64,000 nt of DNA from Hydrogenophaga sp040372165. Lineage in GTDB: Bacteria; Pseudomonadota; Gammaproteobacteria; Burkholderiales; Burkholderiaceae_C. The first letter of the stretch is position 1; each line of letters starts with the position of its first letter. Below the pieces are notes generated by a model, which did not search any database, was not told the origin of the DNA, and saw only the letters and a list, made by a program, of their open reading frames with translations. Below are positions 8,490 to 16,575 of this stretch, in pieces. The stretch is from NCBI RefSeq assembly GCF_040372165.1, contig NZ_BAABWG010000001.1, positions 1,116,001-1,180,000 on the forward strand. Direction: 5' to 3'. The translations under genes were made by a program, and so were the position numbers.

Positions 8490-9626
8490 TCACGTGCGGT
8501 GAAACGTCACGGGGACTTCGCGTGCCTCGACACGACGCCTTGACATTCGCTCCGAAGCGTTGGTGCGGTCCAACACATCGCCAGCCAGCTGCCCGCATGC
8601 TGCATCGATATCGTCGCCACGCGTCTTGCGAACAGTGGTCACGATACCCGCATCATTGAGCAGCCGGGCAAACTTCAGTACGGCCTGTCGTGGCGAGCAT
8701 GCGAGTCCTGAATCCGGAAACGGGTTGAATGGAATGAGGTTCAGCTTGCAAGGCACGCCATTGCCGCCGTGACGACGCAACAAGGCAATCAGGGCCTGCG
8801 CGTCCTCGGGGCGGTCATTGACGCCATCAAGCATGCAGTACTCGAAGGTCACAAAATCCCGGGGCGCATGAGGAAGATAGCGCCCACAGGCATCCAGCAG
8901 CTCTCCAAGCGGGTATTTCCTGTTCAGGGGAACCAGCTCATCGCGCAAAGCATCTGTCGGCGCGTGGAGCGACACGGCCAATGCCACAGGGCAATCCTTG
9001 GCCAGCCGGTCCATCATCGGTACCACACCTGAAGTTGACACCGTCAGCCGCCGCCGGGAAAGCCCGTAGCCATGGTCATCCAGCATCGTCCTGAGCGCTG
9101 GAACCAAGGCAGAGTAATTCTGCAGTGGCTCACCCATTCCCATCATCACGACGTTGGAAATGACGCGCTCCTGTGACCCCTGGCGCTGACGCAGGAAATG
9201 CTCGGCAAACCACAGCTGCGCCACGATTTCGCCGGTGCTCAGATTGCGTGAGAAGCCCTGGTGTCCCGTCGAGCAGAACCGGCATCCCACCGCGCACCCC
9301 GCCTGGGACGAAACACATAGCGTTCCGCGGTTGTCCTCGGGGATGTACACGGACTCGACAGCGTTTCCGTCGCCCACGTCAAACAGCCATTTGATCGTGC
9401 CGTCGGCCGACTCCTGCTGCGAAAGCACCTGAAGCCCCCGGATCTCGCATTGCCCGGGAAGGCGCTCACGCAGGCTCTTGGCCAGATCTGTCATCTGGTC
9501 AAAGCGGGATGCACCTTTCTGGTGGATCCAGCGAAACAGCTGGACAGCGCGAAACCGCTTCTCGCCCAGCCGCTCACAAAACGCGGTCAGGCCTTCCAGA
9601 TCGAAGTCGAGAAGATTGACCGTCAT
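8490..9626 (-). CDS. rlmN: 23S rRNA (A2503-C2)/tRNA (A37-C2) methyltransferase RlmN
   Basis: RlmN is a radical-SAM enzyme that methylates C2 of A2503 in 23S rRNA and A37 in some tRNAs. The 378-residue protein carries the radical-SAM cluster motif CAVGCRFCSTG with Cys111, Cys115 and Cys118, the SAM-binding GMGEPLQNY segment, and a C-terminal Cys in DIDAACGQLAG that matches the methyl-relay cysteine of the family. The N-terminal accessory domain (RAVQLFRWIHQKG) is intact. It lies 48 bp after ndk, with a hairpin between. Confidence 0.97.
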   Translation of the reverse strand: MTVNLLDFDLEGLTAFCERLGEKRFRAVQLFRWIHQKGASRFDQMTDLAKSLRERLPGQCEIRGLQVLSQQESADGTIKWLFDVGDGNAVESVYIPEDNRGTLCVSSQAGCAVGCRFCSTGHQGFSRNLSTGEIVAQLWFAEHFLRQRQGSQERVISNVVMMGMGEPLQNYSALVPALRTMLDDHGYGLSRRRLTVSTSGVVPMMDRLAKDCPVALAVSLHAPTDALRDELVPLNRKYPLGELLDACGRYLPHAPRDFVTFEYCMLDGVNDRPEDAQALIALLRRHGGNGVPCKLNLIPFNPFPDSGLACSPRQAVLKFARLLNDAGIVTTVRKTRGDDIDAACGQLAGDVLDRTNASERMSRRRVEAREVPVTFHRT

Positions 9627-9638
9627 ATGTACTTCTTG

Positions 9639-9667
9639 CCCGGCCCAGGCTTCAAGCTCAGGCCGGG
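9639..9667 (-). other. GC hairpin between ndk and rlmN
   Basis: A 7-bp GC stem (CCCGGCC/GGCCGGG) with a 15-nt loop lies just downstream of the ndk stop codon. No T-run follows on the minus strand, so it is more likely a transcript-stability or pause element than a terminator; rlmN begins 12 bp beyond it. Confidence 0.4.
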
Positions 9668-9674
9668 GGCCGAA

Positions 9675-10100
9675 TTATCGGCTGTAGACTTCCATGCCGG
9701 GGAAAAAGAAGCCCACTTCCACAGCAGCGGTTTCTGGCGCATCCGAGCCGTGTACGGCGTTGGCATCGATGCTGTCAGCAAAGTCTGCACGGATAGTGCC
9801 TGCCTCTGCCTTCTTGGGGTCAGTTGCGCCCATCAGGTCGCGGTTCTTGAGGATGGCGCCTTCGCCTTCCAGAGCCTGAATCATGACAGGGCCGGAAATC
9901 ATGAAGTCCACCAGGTCCTTGAAGAAAGGACGCTCCTTGTGCACTGCATAGAAAGCCTCTGCCTCCTGGCGCGAGAGGTGCTTCATGCGGGCAGCCACCA
10001 CCTTGAGGCCTGCTGCTTCGAAGCGGGCGTAGATCTGGCCGATCACGTTCTTGGCGACGGCATCAGGTTTGATGATGGAAAGGGTGCGTTCGATAGCCAT
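9675..10100 (-). CDS. ndk: Nucleoside diphosphate kinase
   Basis: Ndk transfers the gamma phosphate among nucleoside triphosphates through a phospho-histidine. From the ATG at 10100 the protein is 141 residues, the canonical length. It opens AIERTLSIIKPDAVAKN and carries the active-site His117 in NAVHGSD. This ATG is preferred over the one 6 bp upstream because AAGGA sits 5 nt before it. It begins the ndk-rlmN-pilF-rodZ-ispG-hisS run; about 100 bp separate it from rluB and may contain its promoter, although I see no strong -35/-10 pair. Confidence 0.97.
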   Translation of the reverse strand: MAIERTLSIIKPDAVAKNVIGQIYARFEAAGLKVVAARMKHLSRQEAEAFYAVHKERPFFKDLVDFMISGPVMIQALEGEGAILKNRDLMGATDPKKAEAGTIRADFADSIDANAVHGSDAPETAAVEVGFFFPGMEVYSR

Positions 10101-10201
10101 GGTCATCCTTGGGTAGAAGGTCTAAAAGAGTAGATTTAGCAAAGCTCTTGATTTTACATCGCCGGTGCCTGAGCCTTGAGACACCGCCGCATTGATGAAG
10201 T

Positions 10202-11461
10202 TCAACGCCGGCCGCCACCTGGCTTGCCACGCTTTCCCTTGCGATTGGGTTGCTGACGCTGACGCTGCAAGGCATCTTGTCCGATATAGCCAAAACTGGT
10301 CTTCATCGGATCCGGCTGCTCGGATCGCCCGGTCGCCCCACCCTTGGCACCACCTTTCCCGCCACCCTTTCGGCGCTCTTTGTCTGCGGAGGGCATGGAG
10401 CCACCGGGAGGCAGGTCTGCCTTCCCACTGACTCGGGTCCGTGCCGCAGGGTGACGACCTCCCGAACGACCGGGCTTCCCGCCACGGGCGCCCTCTCCGA
10501 GCCCAGCAGCCACTGAGAGCTTCTCGACATCACGACGATCCAGCTCGACCCAGGTACCACGCCTGAGCCCCCTGGGCAGCACAACTGCGCCATACCGGAT
10601 ACGGATCAGCCGGCTGACAGCATGACCCACCGCATCAAACATCCGGCGCACTTCTCGATTGCGTCCTTCCCCGATGGTGACCCGGTACCAGCAATTGGCA
10701 CCCTCACCTCCACCGTCATCTATGGAGCCAAAGCGAGCCACGCCATCTTCGAGCATGACGCCCTCCAGAAGGCGATCCTTCTCTTCATCCGACAGGGCGC
10801 CCAGTACCCGAACAGCATACTCACGCTGAAGGCCAAACCGGGGGTGCATCAAGCGGTTGGCCAGTTCGCCCGAGCTGGTCAGAAGGAGCAGCCCTTCGGT
10901 GTTGATATCCAAACGTCCCACGGATTGCCACTTGCCCTGATGCAACCTGGGCAAGCGTCGAAAGACAGTCGGACGGTTCTGAGGGTCATCATGTGTCACC
11001 ACCTCACCCGCTGGCTTGTGATAGGCCAGAACGCGCGTCGGTGGAGGTGCCAGGCGAAGCTTGACCGGCTTGCCATTGATCTTGATGCTGTCACCATGCT
11101 GGATGCGCTGCCCGATGTGGGCAGGCTGGTTGTTGACCGAAATACGGCCTTCCAGAATGAGCTGCTCCATTTCGAGGCGGGAACCCATGCCTGCCTGTGC
11201 CAGGACCTTGTGCAATTTGGGGGCATCGGGCTGGGGCAACAACACGCGCTTTTCCGGCTTGCCATGACCGTCGGGCGCATCCTGTGCCTCGTCGAAGGCG
11301 CCTGACACCACGTCGCCAAATTCCAGCCGTTCTCCTGCGCTCGTATCGTCACCAGCCGGATCGACAGAGTCGTGACTATCGTGCGCTTCGCCTGTGCCGA
11401 TGTTCACGCCGGCTTCCCGGCCTTTGCCCTTAGGCGATGTTGGGTCGTTCTCCGCGCTCAT
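10202..11461 (-). CDS. rluB: 23S rRNA pseudouridine(2605) synthase RluB-like
   Basis: This is a RsuA/RluB-family pseudouridine synthase. From the ATG at 11461 it has 419 residues: an N-terminal disordered acidic part, an S4 RNA-binding domain (LHKVLAQAGMGSRLEMEQLI), and the catalytic core with GRLDINTEGLLLLTSSGEL, whose Asp is the catalytic residue. A long basic Gly/Lys/Arg-rich tail (about the last 95 residues, with GGKGGAKGGATG) is a common extension in betaproteobacteria and probably binds RNA. AGGA five bases upstream supports this start. It overlaps the 3' end of scpB by 32 bp. Specificity for U2605 is inferred from family resemblance. Confidence 0.9.
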   Translation of the reverse strand: MSAENDPTSPKGKGREAGVNIGTGEAHDSHDSVDPAGDDTSAGERLEFGDVVSGAFDEAQDAPDGHGKPEKRVLLPQPDAPKLHKVLAQAGMGSRLEMEQLILEGRISVNNQPAHIGQRIQHGDSIKINGKPVKLRLAPPPTRVLAYHKPAGEVVTHDDPQNRPTVFRRLPRLHQGKWQSVGRLDINTEGLLLLTSSGELANRLMHPRFGLQREYAVRVLGALSDEEKDRLLEGVMLEDGVARFGSIDDGGGEGANCWYRVTIGEGRNREVRRMFDAVGHAVSRLIRIRYGAVVLPRGLRRGTWVELDRRDVEKLSVAAGLGEGARGGKPGRSGGRHPAARTRVSGKADLPPGGSMPSADKERRKGGGKGGAKGGATGRSEQPDPMKTSFGYIGQDALQRQRQQPNRKGKRGKPGGGRR

Positions 11462-12401
11462 CATTGTCCTGCTCGTTGTTGGGGCCATCTTCAGCGCCTG
11501 GACCCTGGGCGGATGGCGCATTGAAAGCGCTGGCTTCCGGTGTCACCATGGATATGGTTTCTGATGCTTGTTGCTGTGCGTCGGCCTCTTGACCTGCAAG
11601 GTCGTCCGCCCTGGTCTCAGCGATATCTGATGCATCGGAGGGAGCGTCGGCAGTGGCAACGGTCTCCGGCAAGTCTTCCAGCACGACTTCATCGCCTTGT
11701 CCGTCGGGGTTGTCCTGGTCGACACCGGTCTGATCCGCGTCCTGCGAAAGCGTTTCGCCGGCGTCGAGAGCCATCGTCTCCTGCCCGTCATCTGTTGGCA
11801 GGGTCCCGACTCCAGCCTCTGCATCGGCACCACCGTCAGCCGACGCAGGCACATCCAGCGCCAGCTTGTCCAACGCAGACTCCTGCAAGTCACCACCTTC
11901 AAGCGGTGGCAACTGGTCCAAAGAGGTCAGACCCAGATCATCGAGGAACTGGCGGGTCGTGGCGAACAAGGCCGGGCGACCCACAGTTTCGCGGTGGCCA
12001 ATGACTTCGATCCACCCGCGGTCCTCGAGCTGTTTGATGATCAGCGAGTTGACCGTCACACCGCGAATGTCCTCCATATCCCCCCTGGTGACCGGCTGGC
12101 GATAGGCAATGATTGCCAGCGTCTCCATGGTGGCACGCGAGTACTTGGGCGGCTTTTCGGGGTTCAGGCGGTCAAGATATGGTCGCATCTCGGGGCGGCT
12201 CTGAAACCGCCAGCCGGACGCAACCTGAATCAGCTCGACGCCTCGCTGGGCCCATTCGTCCTGAAGCCCGCCCAGGAGCGACTTGAGGGTATCCGCTGAA
12301 ACTTCTTGTTCGAACAAGGCCCCCATGTCCCTGACCGTGAGTGGCTGTTGCGCACAGATCAAGGCCGTCTCGAGGACCCGACGAGCTTCCGTCGTGTTCA
12401 T
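11430..12401 (-). CDS. scpB: Segregation and condensation protein B
   Basis: ScpB is the winged-helix subunit that binds ScpA in the SMC-ScpAB chromosome condensation complex. The 323-residue product has the family core in its first half (TTEARRVLETALICAQQPL, ATMETLAIIAYRQPVTRGD, IRGVTVNSLIIKQLEDRGW, GRPALFATTRQFLDDLGL). It is followed by a long Asp/Glu/Gln/Ala-rich tail of about 130 residues with no recognisable fold. The ATG at 12401 starts the conserved domain but has no clear ribosome-binding site. No scpA lies in the window; rluB follows with overlap. Confidence 0.93.
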   Translation of the reverse strand: MNTTEARRVLETALICAQQPLTVRDMGALFEQEVSADTLKSLLGGLQDEWAQRGVELIQVASGWRFQSRPEMRPYLDRLNPEKPPKYSRATMETLAIIAYRQPVTRGDMEDIRGVTVNSLIIKQLEDRGWIEVIGHRETVGRPALFATTRQFLDDLGLTSLDQLPPLEGGDLQESALDKLALDVPASADGGADAEAGVGTLPTDDGQETMALDAGETLSQDADQTGVDQDNPDGQGDEVVLEDLPETVATADAPSDASDIAETRADDLAGQEADAQQQASETISMVTPEASAFNAPSAQGPGAEDGPNNEQDNDERGERPNIA

Positions 12402-12523
12402 GGCAGAAAGATGTGTGAAATAGAGGTGGGCTGGATGTGCAACTCTGGCCAACTCAGCAACTGGGCATGGCACGAACCGGAGCAACCCGTTTGTGCCGGG
12501 AGCGCTCGCAGCGTCTCACGACG

Positions 12524-13534
12524 TCACGATTCGAGCATGTTGACCCCATTGTAATGGAGGCCGGCCTCTTGAACAGCGTGCACGAAATCTCCTGGTGGCT
12601 CCCAGTCAAAGCACATGCTCTCGCCCGTCACGGGATGCACCAGCGCGAGGCGTACTGCGTGCAGGGCCTGGCGCCTCATCCCCCAGCGAACAGCCCCTCC
12701 GTAGAGGGCATCCCCCACCAGTGGCAGGCCGATATGAGCCATGTGCACCCGGATCTGATGCGTTCGTCCCGTGTGCAGCTGGCAGGCCACCAGACTGGCC
12801 ATCTCGTTGCTGTCCAGCCGGCTGATGGTGGTTCTGGCTGGCTTTCCGTAAGTTGACTCGGGTGGAATAACCGCCATTCGCAGCCGGTTGCGGGAATCCC
12901 TGCCAATCGGCTCATCGACCTCAAGCACAGACATCCCGCGCCAGACACCGAGCGCCAGGGCCAGATACTGGCGTTTGACGCGCCGCTCAGCAATGGCAGC
13001 CGTCAAGCCATCCATGCCCTGGCGTGAGCGCCCAACCAGCATCAACCCGGAGGTGTCCTTGTCCAGCCGGTGAACAATGCCTGCGCGAGGCAAGCCTGCA
13101 GCCACAGCGTCCCGCCCGAGCAGCCCGTTGAGAAGGGTTCCGGTCCAGTTGCCTGCGCCAGGGTGAACCACCAGGCCGGCCGGTTTGCGCACGACCATGA
13201 AATGCTCATCCTCGTAGGCCACATCGATATCCATGGGTTCGGGCACGAATGCCCTGGCCTGCTCTGTCGGTCTCAGCTCGACCGACAGCACCTGCATGGC
13301 ACGCACTTTCGCTGCCTGTTTGCCCGCAGGTGCTCCATCCAGGGTCACAGCACCGTCTTGAACCAGCTGCTGAAGGTAGCTTCGCGAAACGTCCGGAACC
13401 AATTGCGCCATTACCTTGTCCAACCGCAGGCCGTGGCACTTGCTGTCGAGCGTGAAAGTGCGCATCTCTGCCTGCTGGCCAAGATCATCGTCCCGCTCAC
13501 TCGAGGACTCTGGCTCAGCACCACCTTTGGCCAC
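12524..13534 (-). CDS. rluD: 23S rRNA pseudouridine(1911/1915/1917) synthase RluD
   Basis: RluD makes three pseudouridines in helix 69 of 23S rRNA. The protein has an N-terminal S4 domain (GLRLDKVMAQLVPDVSRSYL) and the RluA-type catalytic core with GIVHRLDKDTSGLMLVGRS, whose Asp is the nucleophile, plus CQLHTGRTHQIRVHMAHIG. The start is uncertain: an open frame begins at a TTG at 13573, GTGs lie at 13546 and 13534, and the first ATG is at 13465. I chose GTG 13534 because AAGGTG precedes it by about nine bases. It is divergent from bamD; the two starts are only about 75 bp apart, as in other betaproteobacteria. Confidence 0.93.
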   Translation of the reverse strand: MAKGGAEPESSSERDDDLGQQAEMRTFTLDSKCHGLRLDKVMAQLVPDVSRSYLQQLVQDGAVTLDGAPAGKQAAKVRAMQVLSVELRPTEQARAFVPEPMDIDVAYEDEHFMVVRKPAGLVVHPGAGNWTGTLLNGLLGRDAVAAGLPRAGIVHRLDKDTSGLMLVGRSRQGMDGLTAAIAERRVKRQYLALALGVWRGMSVLEVDEPIGRDSRNRLRMAVIPPESTYGKPARTTISRLDSNEMASLVACQLHTGRTHQIRVHMAHIGLPLVGDALYGGAVRWGMRRQALHAVRLALVHPVTGESMCFDWEPPGDFVHAVQEAGLHYNGVNMLES

Positions 13535-13555
13535 GGCTGAGAGCACCTTGCTCGA

Positions 13556-13561
13556 TATAAT
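13556..13561 (+). promoter_or_regulatory. Consensus -10 element for bamD
   Basis: A perfect TATAAT lies 47 bp before the bamD start in the short divergent region. No good -35 hexamer is visible 16-18 bp upstream. Predicted transcription would begin near 13568 and give a leader of about 40 nt containing the AAAGG ribosome-binding site. Confidence 0.5.
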
Positions 13562-13608
13562 TTCCCGATTCAAACTAGGCTTTCCCGACTATTTGTAAAG
13601 GCTTGCGT

Positions 13609-14415
13609 GTGAAGCAAATGCTCAGATTATCGGCTGTGGCACTGGCAATGGCGGCGCTTGGCGCTGGCCTGACCGGTTGCAGCAGCACGCCCGAAGACGA
13701 AACAGCAGGCTGGAGCCCGAACAAAATCTACACCGAAGCGCAGGACGAGCGCGACTCCGGCAATACCGACAAGGCTGTCAAGCTTCTGGAAAAGCTCGAA
13801 GGCAGGGCTGCCGGCACGCCACTGGCTGAGCAGGCTCAGCTGGAAAAAGCTTACACCCACTACAAGGCCGGAGAGCAGGCACAGGCGCTGGCAGCCATCG
13901 ACCGGTTCCTGAAGCTCCACCCCGCCAGCCCGGCGCTGGACTACGCCCTGTACCTTCGCGGGTTGATCAACTTCAACGACAACCTGGGGCTCTTCGGCAG
14001 CCTGTCACGGCAGGACCTCTCTGAGCGGGACCAGAATGCTGCCAAGGAGTCGTTCGAGTCATTCAGGGAACTGGCTACCCGGTTCCCTGCCTCACGCTAC
14101 GCAGCCGATGCACGCCTGAGGATGAAGTACATCGTCAACTCACTGGCGCAGTCCGAAGTTCACGTCGCGCGCTACTACTATGACCGTGGCGCTTACCTCG
14201 CAGCCGTCAACCGTGCCCAGGCGGCCATCGCCGAGTACCCGGACGCTCCTGCGAACGAGGCGGCTCTGTACCTTATGTTCAAGTCATACGATGCATTGGG
14301 GATGACCGACCTGCGTGATGACGCGCTTCGCGTACTCAAGGCATCCTACCCGGACAGTCAGGTGCTCAAGACAGGCAACCTCACAGGTGAAGACCCGTGG
14401 TGGAAACTCTGGTGA
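13609..14415 (+). CDS. bamD: Outer-membrane assembly lipoprotein BamD
   Basis: BamD (ComL/YfiO) is the essential TPR lipoprotein of the BAM complex. From the GTG at 13609 the protein has 268 residues. The lipobox is LTGC with Cys24, followed by TPR-like repeats (WSPNKIYTEAQDERDSGN, LEKAYTHYKAGEQAQALAAI, FRELATRFPASRYAADARLR, EAALYLMFKSYDALGMTDLR). This start is preferred over the upstream TTG because AAAGG lies seven bases before it and signal length is then normal. Divergent from rluD, the usual arrangement in betaproteobacteria; bamA and bamB lie elsewhere in the window. Confidence 0.95.
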   Translation: MKQMLRLSAVALAMAALGAGLTGCSSTPEDETAGWSPNKIYTEAQDERDSGNTDKAVKLLEKLEGRAAGTPLAEQAQLEKAYTHYKAGEQAQALAAIDRFLKLHPASPALDYALYLRGLINFNDNLGLFGSLSRQDLSERDQNAAKESFESFRELATRFPASRYAADARLRMKYIVNSLAQSEVHVARYYYDRGAYLAAVNRAQAAIAEYPDAPANEAALYLMFKSYDALGMTDLRDDALRVLKASYPDSQVLKTGNLTGEDPWWKLW

Positions 14416-14443
14416 CCGGCTTCGGCAGGTCCGGCCAATAACT

Positions 14444-14474
14444 TGGTTGGGTGAAAGCAACGATTGCCCAACCA
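14444..14474 (+). other. Hairpin after bamD
   Basis: An 8-bp perfect inverted repeat (TGGTTGGG, 15-nt loop, CCCAACCA) lies 28 bp after the bamD stop. There is no T-run, so it is at best a weak terminator. The rest of the 173-bp gap to the phosphatase gene holds no other feature I can support. Confidence 0.35.
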
Positions 14475-14588
14475 GGCAGTCGTTTGAGGCCTGGTACCAC
14501 TGAATACCAATCAAACCCCGCCGAGAATTAGCCAGAAATTGTTACCATGAGTCAGTTTCTCGTCTGATCAGCAGTTGAACGCCAAAAA

Positions 14589-15353
14589 ATGTCCAAGGCC
14601 AAAGGGTTCCGTATCAATGCATCGACCGGTATTCACCGGGGCGATCGCGACTACCAACAAGATCAAGTCTGCCTTCTGCACCATCCCCGTGCGCAAGGCT
14701 GTCTGCTTGCCGTGGTGGCTGATGGCATGGGCGGTCGAAGCGGCGGGCGCAAGGCTTCGGATCAGGTCATGCTCACAGCGCGCCAGCTGTTTGAGCGATA
14801 TGACCCCAATTCCGACGACCCGGCTGCCATTCTCAAGCAGATCGTCGAAGAGTCTCACCTCGTCATCAAGCTGACAGCGGTTTCGGCAGAGCAGGAGCCG
14901 CACAGCACCATTGCGGCCTTTCTCATCAATCCCGCCGGGGACTGCCACTGGGCCCATGCAGGAGACTCCCGTATCTACCAGTTCAAGGGCGAAAAAATGG
15001 TCTGCCGCACGAAAGACCATTCTTATGTTCAGACGCTGGTTGACCAGGGCGAGATCACCGAAGAAGAGGCACTGGAGCACCCGCACGGCAACATTCTGAT
15101 GGGCTGCCTGGGCACAGAGAACGAGCCTCCTATTGATCTGCACGTCATTCCCAAGCTGCTGATCGGTGATGCCTTGCTGGCGTGCAGCGATGGCATCTGG
15201 CACTACTTCACGCCAGAAGAGCTGGCCAGTACCGTAGAAATGCTCTCGCCACGCGAGGCCTGTGAGTTTCTCATCCAGAAGGCCCGCACGCGTGCCAAAG
15301 GCATGGGCGACAACCTTTCACTGGTCATCGTCAAGGTTGAGGCACTCACCTGA
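14589..15353 (+). CDS. PP2C-family serine/threonine protein phosphatase
   Basis: This is a 254-residue soluble PPM/PP2C-type phosphatase that dephosphorylates Ser/Thr-phosphorylated proteins with two metal ions. The metal-binding and catalytic motifs are all present in order: RDYQQDQ, VADGMGGRSGG, HAGDSRIYQF, LLACSDGIWHYF and GDNLSLVIV. No membrane segment or accessory domain is visible. No cognate Ser/Thr kinase, FHA or anti-sigma partner lies in the window, so its substrate cannot be inferred. It has no clear Shine-Dalgarno sequence and is convergent with zapE. Confidence 0.92.
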   Translation: MSKAKGFRINASTGIHRGDRDYQQDQVCLLHHPRAQGCLLAVVADGMGGRSGGRKASDQVMLTARQLFERYDPNSDDPAAILKQIVEESHLVIKLTAVSAEQEPHSTIAAFLINPAGDCHWAHAGDSRIYQFKGEKMVCRTKDHSYVQTLVDQGEITEEEALEHPHGNILMGCLGTENEPPIDLHVIPKLLIGDALLACSDGIWHYFTPEELASTVEMLSPREACEFLIQKARTRAKGMGDNLSLVIVKVEALT

Positions 15354-15414
15354 GTCCCAAGGCCACTGCGACGGCCGGACCTTGATCACTGGCGCTGGCG
15401 CCCCGGGAACTGCC

Positions 15415-16512
15415 TCATGTCAGGCCCGTATCCACAACCCTGTGCTCCAGCGCAAGGTATTCCGCTGACTGCATTTCGTTCAGGCGCGAAACCGTTCGAG
15501 GAAACTCATGTGACATGGGGCCGTCGAGATACAGGGCGTCTGGCTGCACTTCCGCGGACATGATCAGTTTCACATGACGGTCGTACAAGACATCGATCAG
15601 CCAGGTGAAGCGTCTGGCCTCTGAAGCGTGGCGAACGGCCATCTGAGGAACGTTGGACAGCAGCACCGTGTGGAACTGAGTCGCAATCTCCAGATAGTCG
15701 TTTTGTGAGCGAGGCCCACCACACAATGACTTGAAGTCGAACCAGATCACCCCTCCCGCCTTTCGACGGGCTGGAATACACCGACTCTCGATCCTGACCT
15801 CCGGCACCTCGTCGGCCGCCTCCGCCAGCTGACCAAATGCTTCCGCCATGGCGGTTTCCGCCGCATTGCCCAATGGACAGTGGTACAGCGCCACCTGACT
15901 CAGCGTGCGCTGCCGGTAGTCGGTACCGTTGTCGACATTGATGACTTCGAGCTTTTTGTTGAGCAACTCGATGGCCGGCAGAATTCTGTCCCGGTGCAAA
16001 CCGTCGGGATAGAGTCCGTCCGGATGAAAGTTGGAAGTGGTGACAAACCCGACGCCCGAGCGAAACAGTGATTCGAGCAGACGGTGAAGAATCATGGCAT
16101 CCGTCACGTCCGCCACATGAAACTCATCGAAGCAGACCAGCTTGTACCGCTTGGCCATGCGCCTGCCAAGCTCGTCAAGCGGGTTCATGGTCCCTTGCAG
16201 CTCGCGCAGCTCGCGGTGCACCTCACGCATGAACTCGTGAAAGTGCAAACGCGTTTTTCGCTGGATGGGTACAGCCTGATAGAAGCAGTCCATCAGGAAG
16301 CTCTTGCCCCGCCCCACTCCGCCGAACATGTACACCCCGCGCGGCACATCAGGGTTGTTGAAGACCTTCTTCAGCGCGTTTGAGCGTCGCTGCTTGTATG
16401 TAGCCCACTCTGAAGCGCAGCGCTCTAGCGCATCAATGGCACGCAACTGCGCAGGGTCAGAAGAAAAGCCGCGCTCCTTGAGCGCGGCCTCATAAAACGA
16501 ACGGACGGACAT
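15415..16512 (-). CDS. zapE: Cell division ATPase ZapE (AFG1-like)
   Basis: ZapE is an AFG1/LACE1-type P-loop ATPase that associates with the Z ring. From the ATG at 16512 the product has 365 residues, with Walker A GGVGRGKS at 64-71, Walker B KLVCFDEFHVAD at 124-135, and the arginine-rich sensor segment LSNVPQMAVRHASEARRFTW near the C terminus. An upstream open frame to a TTG at 16560 adds unrelated residues. The gene follows lpd of the 2-oxoglutarate dehydrogenase cluster by 63 bp, a conserved order in Comamonadaceae and relatives, so it may be transcribed with it. Confidence 0.92.
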   Translation of the reverse strand: MSVRSFYEAALKERGFSSDPAQLRAIDALERCASEWATYKQRRSNALKKVFNNPDVPRGVYMFGGVGRGKSFLMDCFYQAVPIQRKTRLHFHEFMREVHRELRELQGTMNPLDELGRRMAKRYKLVCFDEFHVADVTDAMILHRLLESLFRSGVGFVTTSNFHPDGLYPDGLHRDRILPAIELLNKKLEVINVDNGTDYRQRTLSQVALYHCPLGNAAETAMAEAFGQLAEAADEVPEVRIESRCIPARRKAGGVIWFDFKSLCGGPRSQNDYLEIATQFHTVLLSNVPQMAVRHASEARRFTWLIDVLYDRHVKLIMSAEVQPDALYLDGPMSHEFPRTVSRLNEMQSAEYLALEHRVVDTGLT

Positions 16513-16575
16513 GTTCGGCACTGTAACGGGGTCAGCGAGGAGCAACTGTCTCTCGCGCAACCCCGATCGTCGCTT

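Noticed and set aside
12402..12523. Possible tRNA or small RNA between rluD and scpB
   Set aside because: No T-loop or acceptor pairing can be drawn, and no terminator is present.
15354..15414. GGCGCTGGCGCC palindrome between the phosphatase and zapE as a terminator
   Set aside because: The loop would be too small and no T-run follows on either strand.
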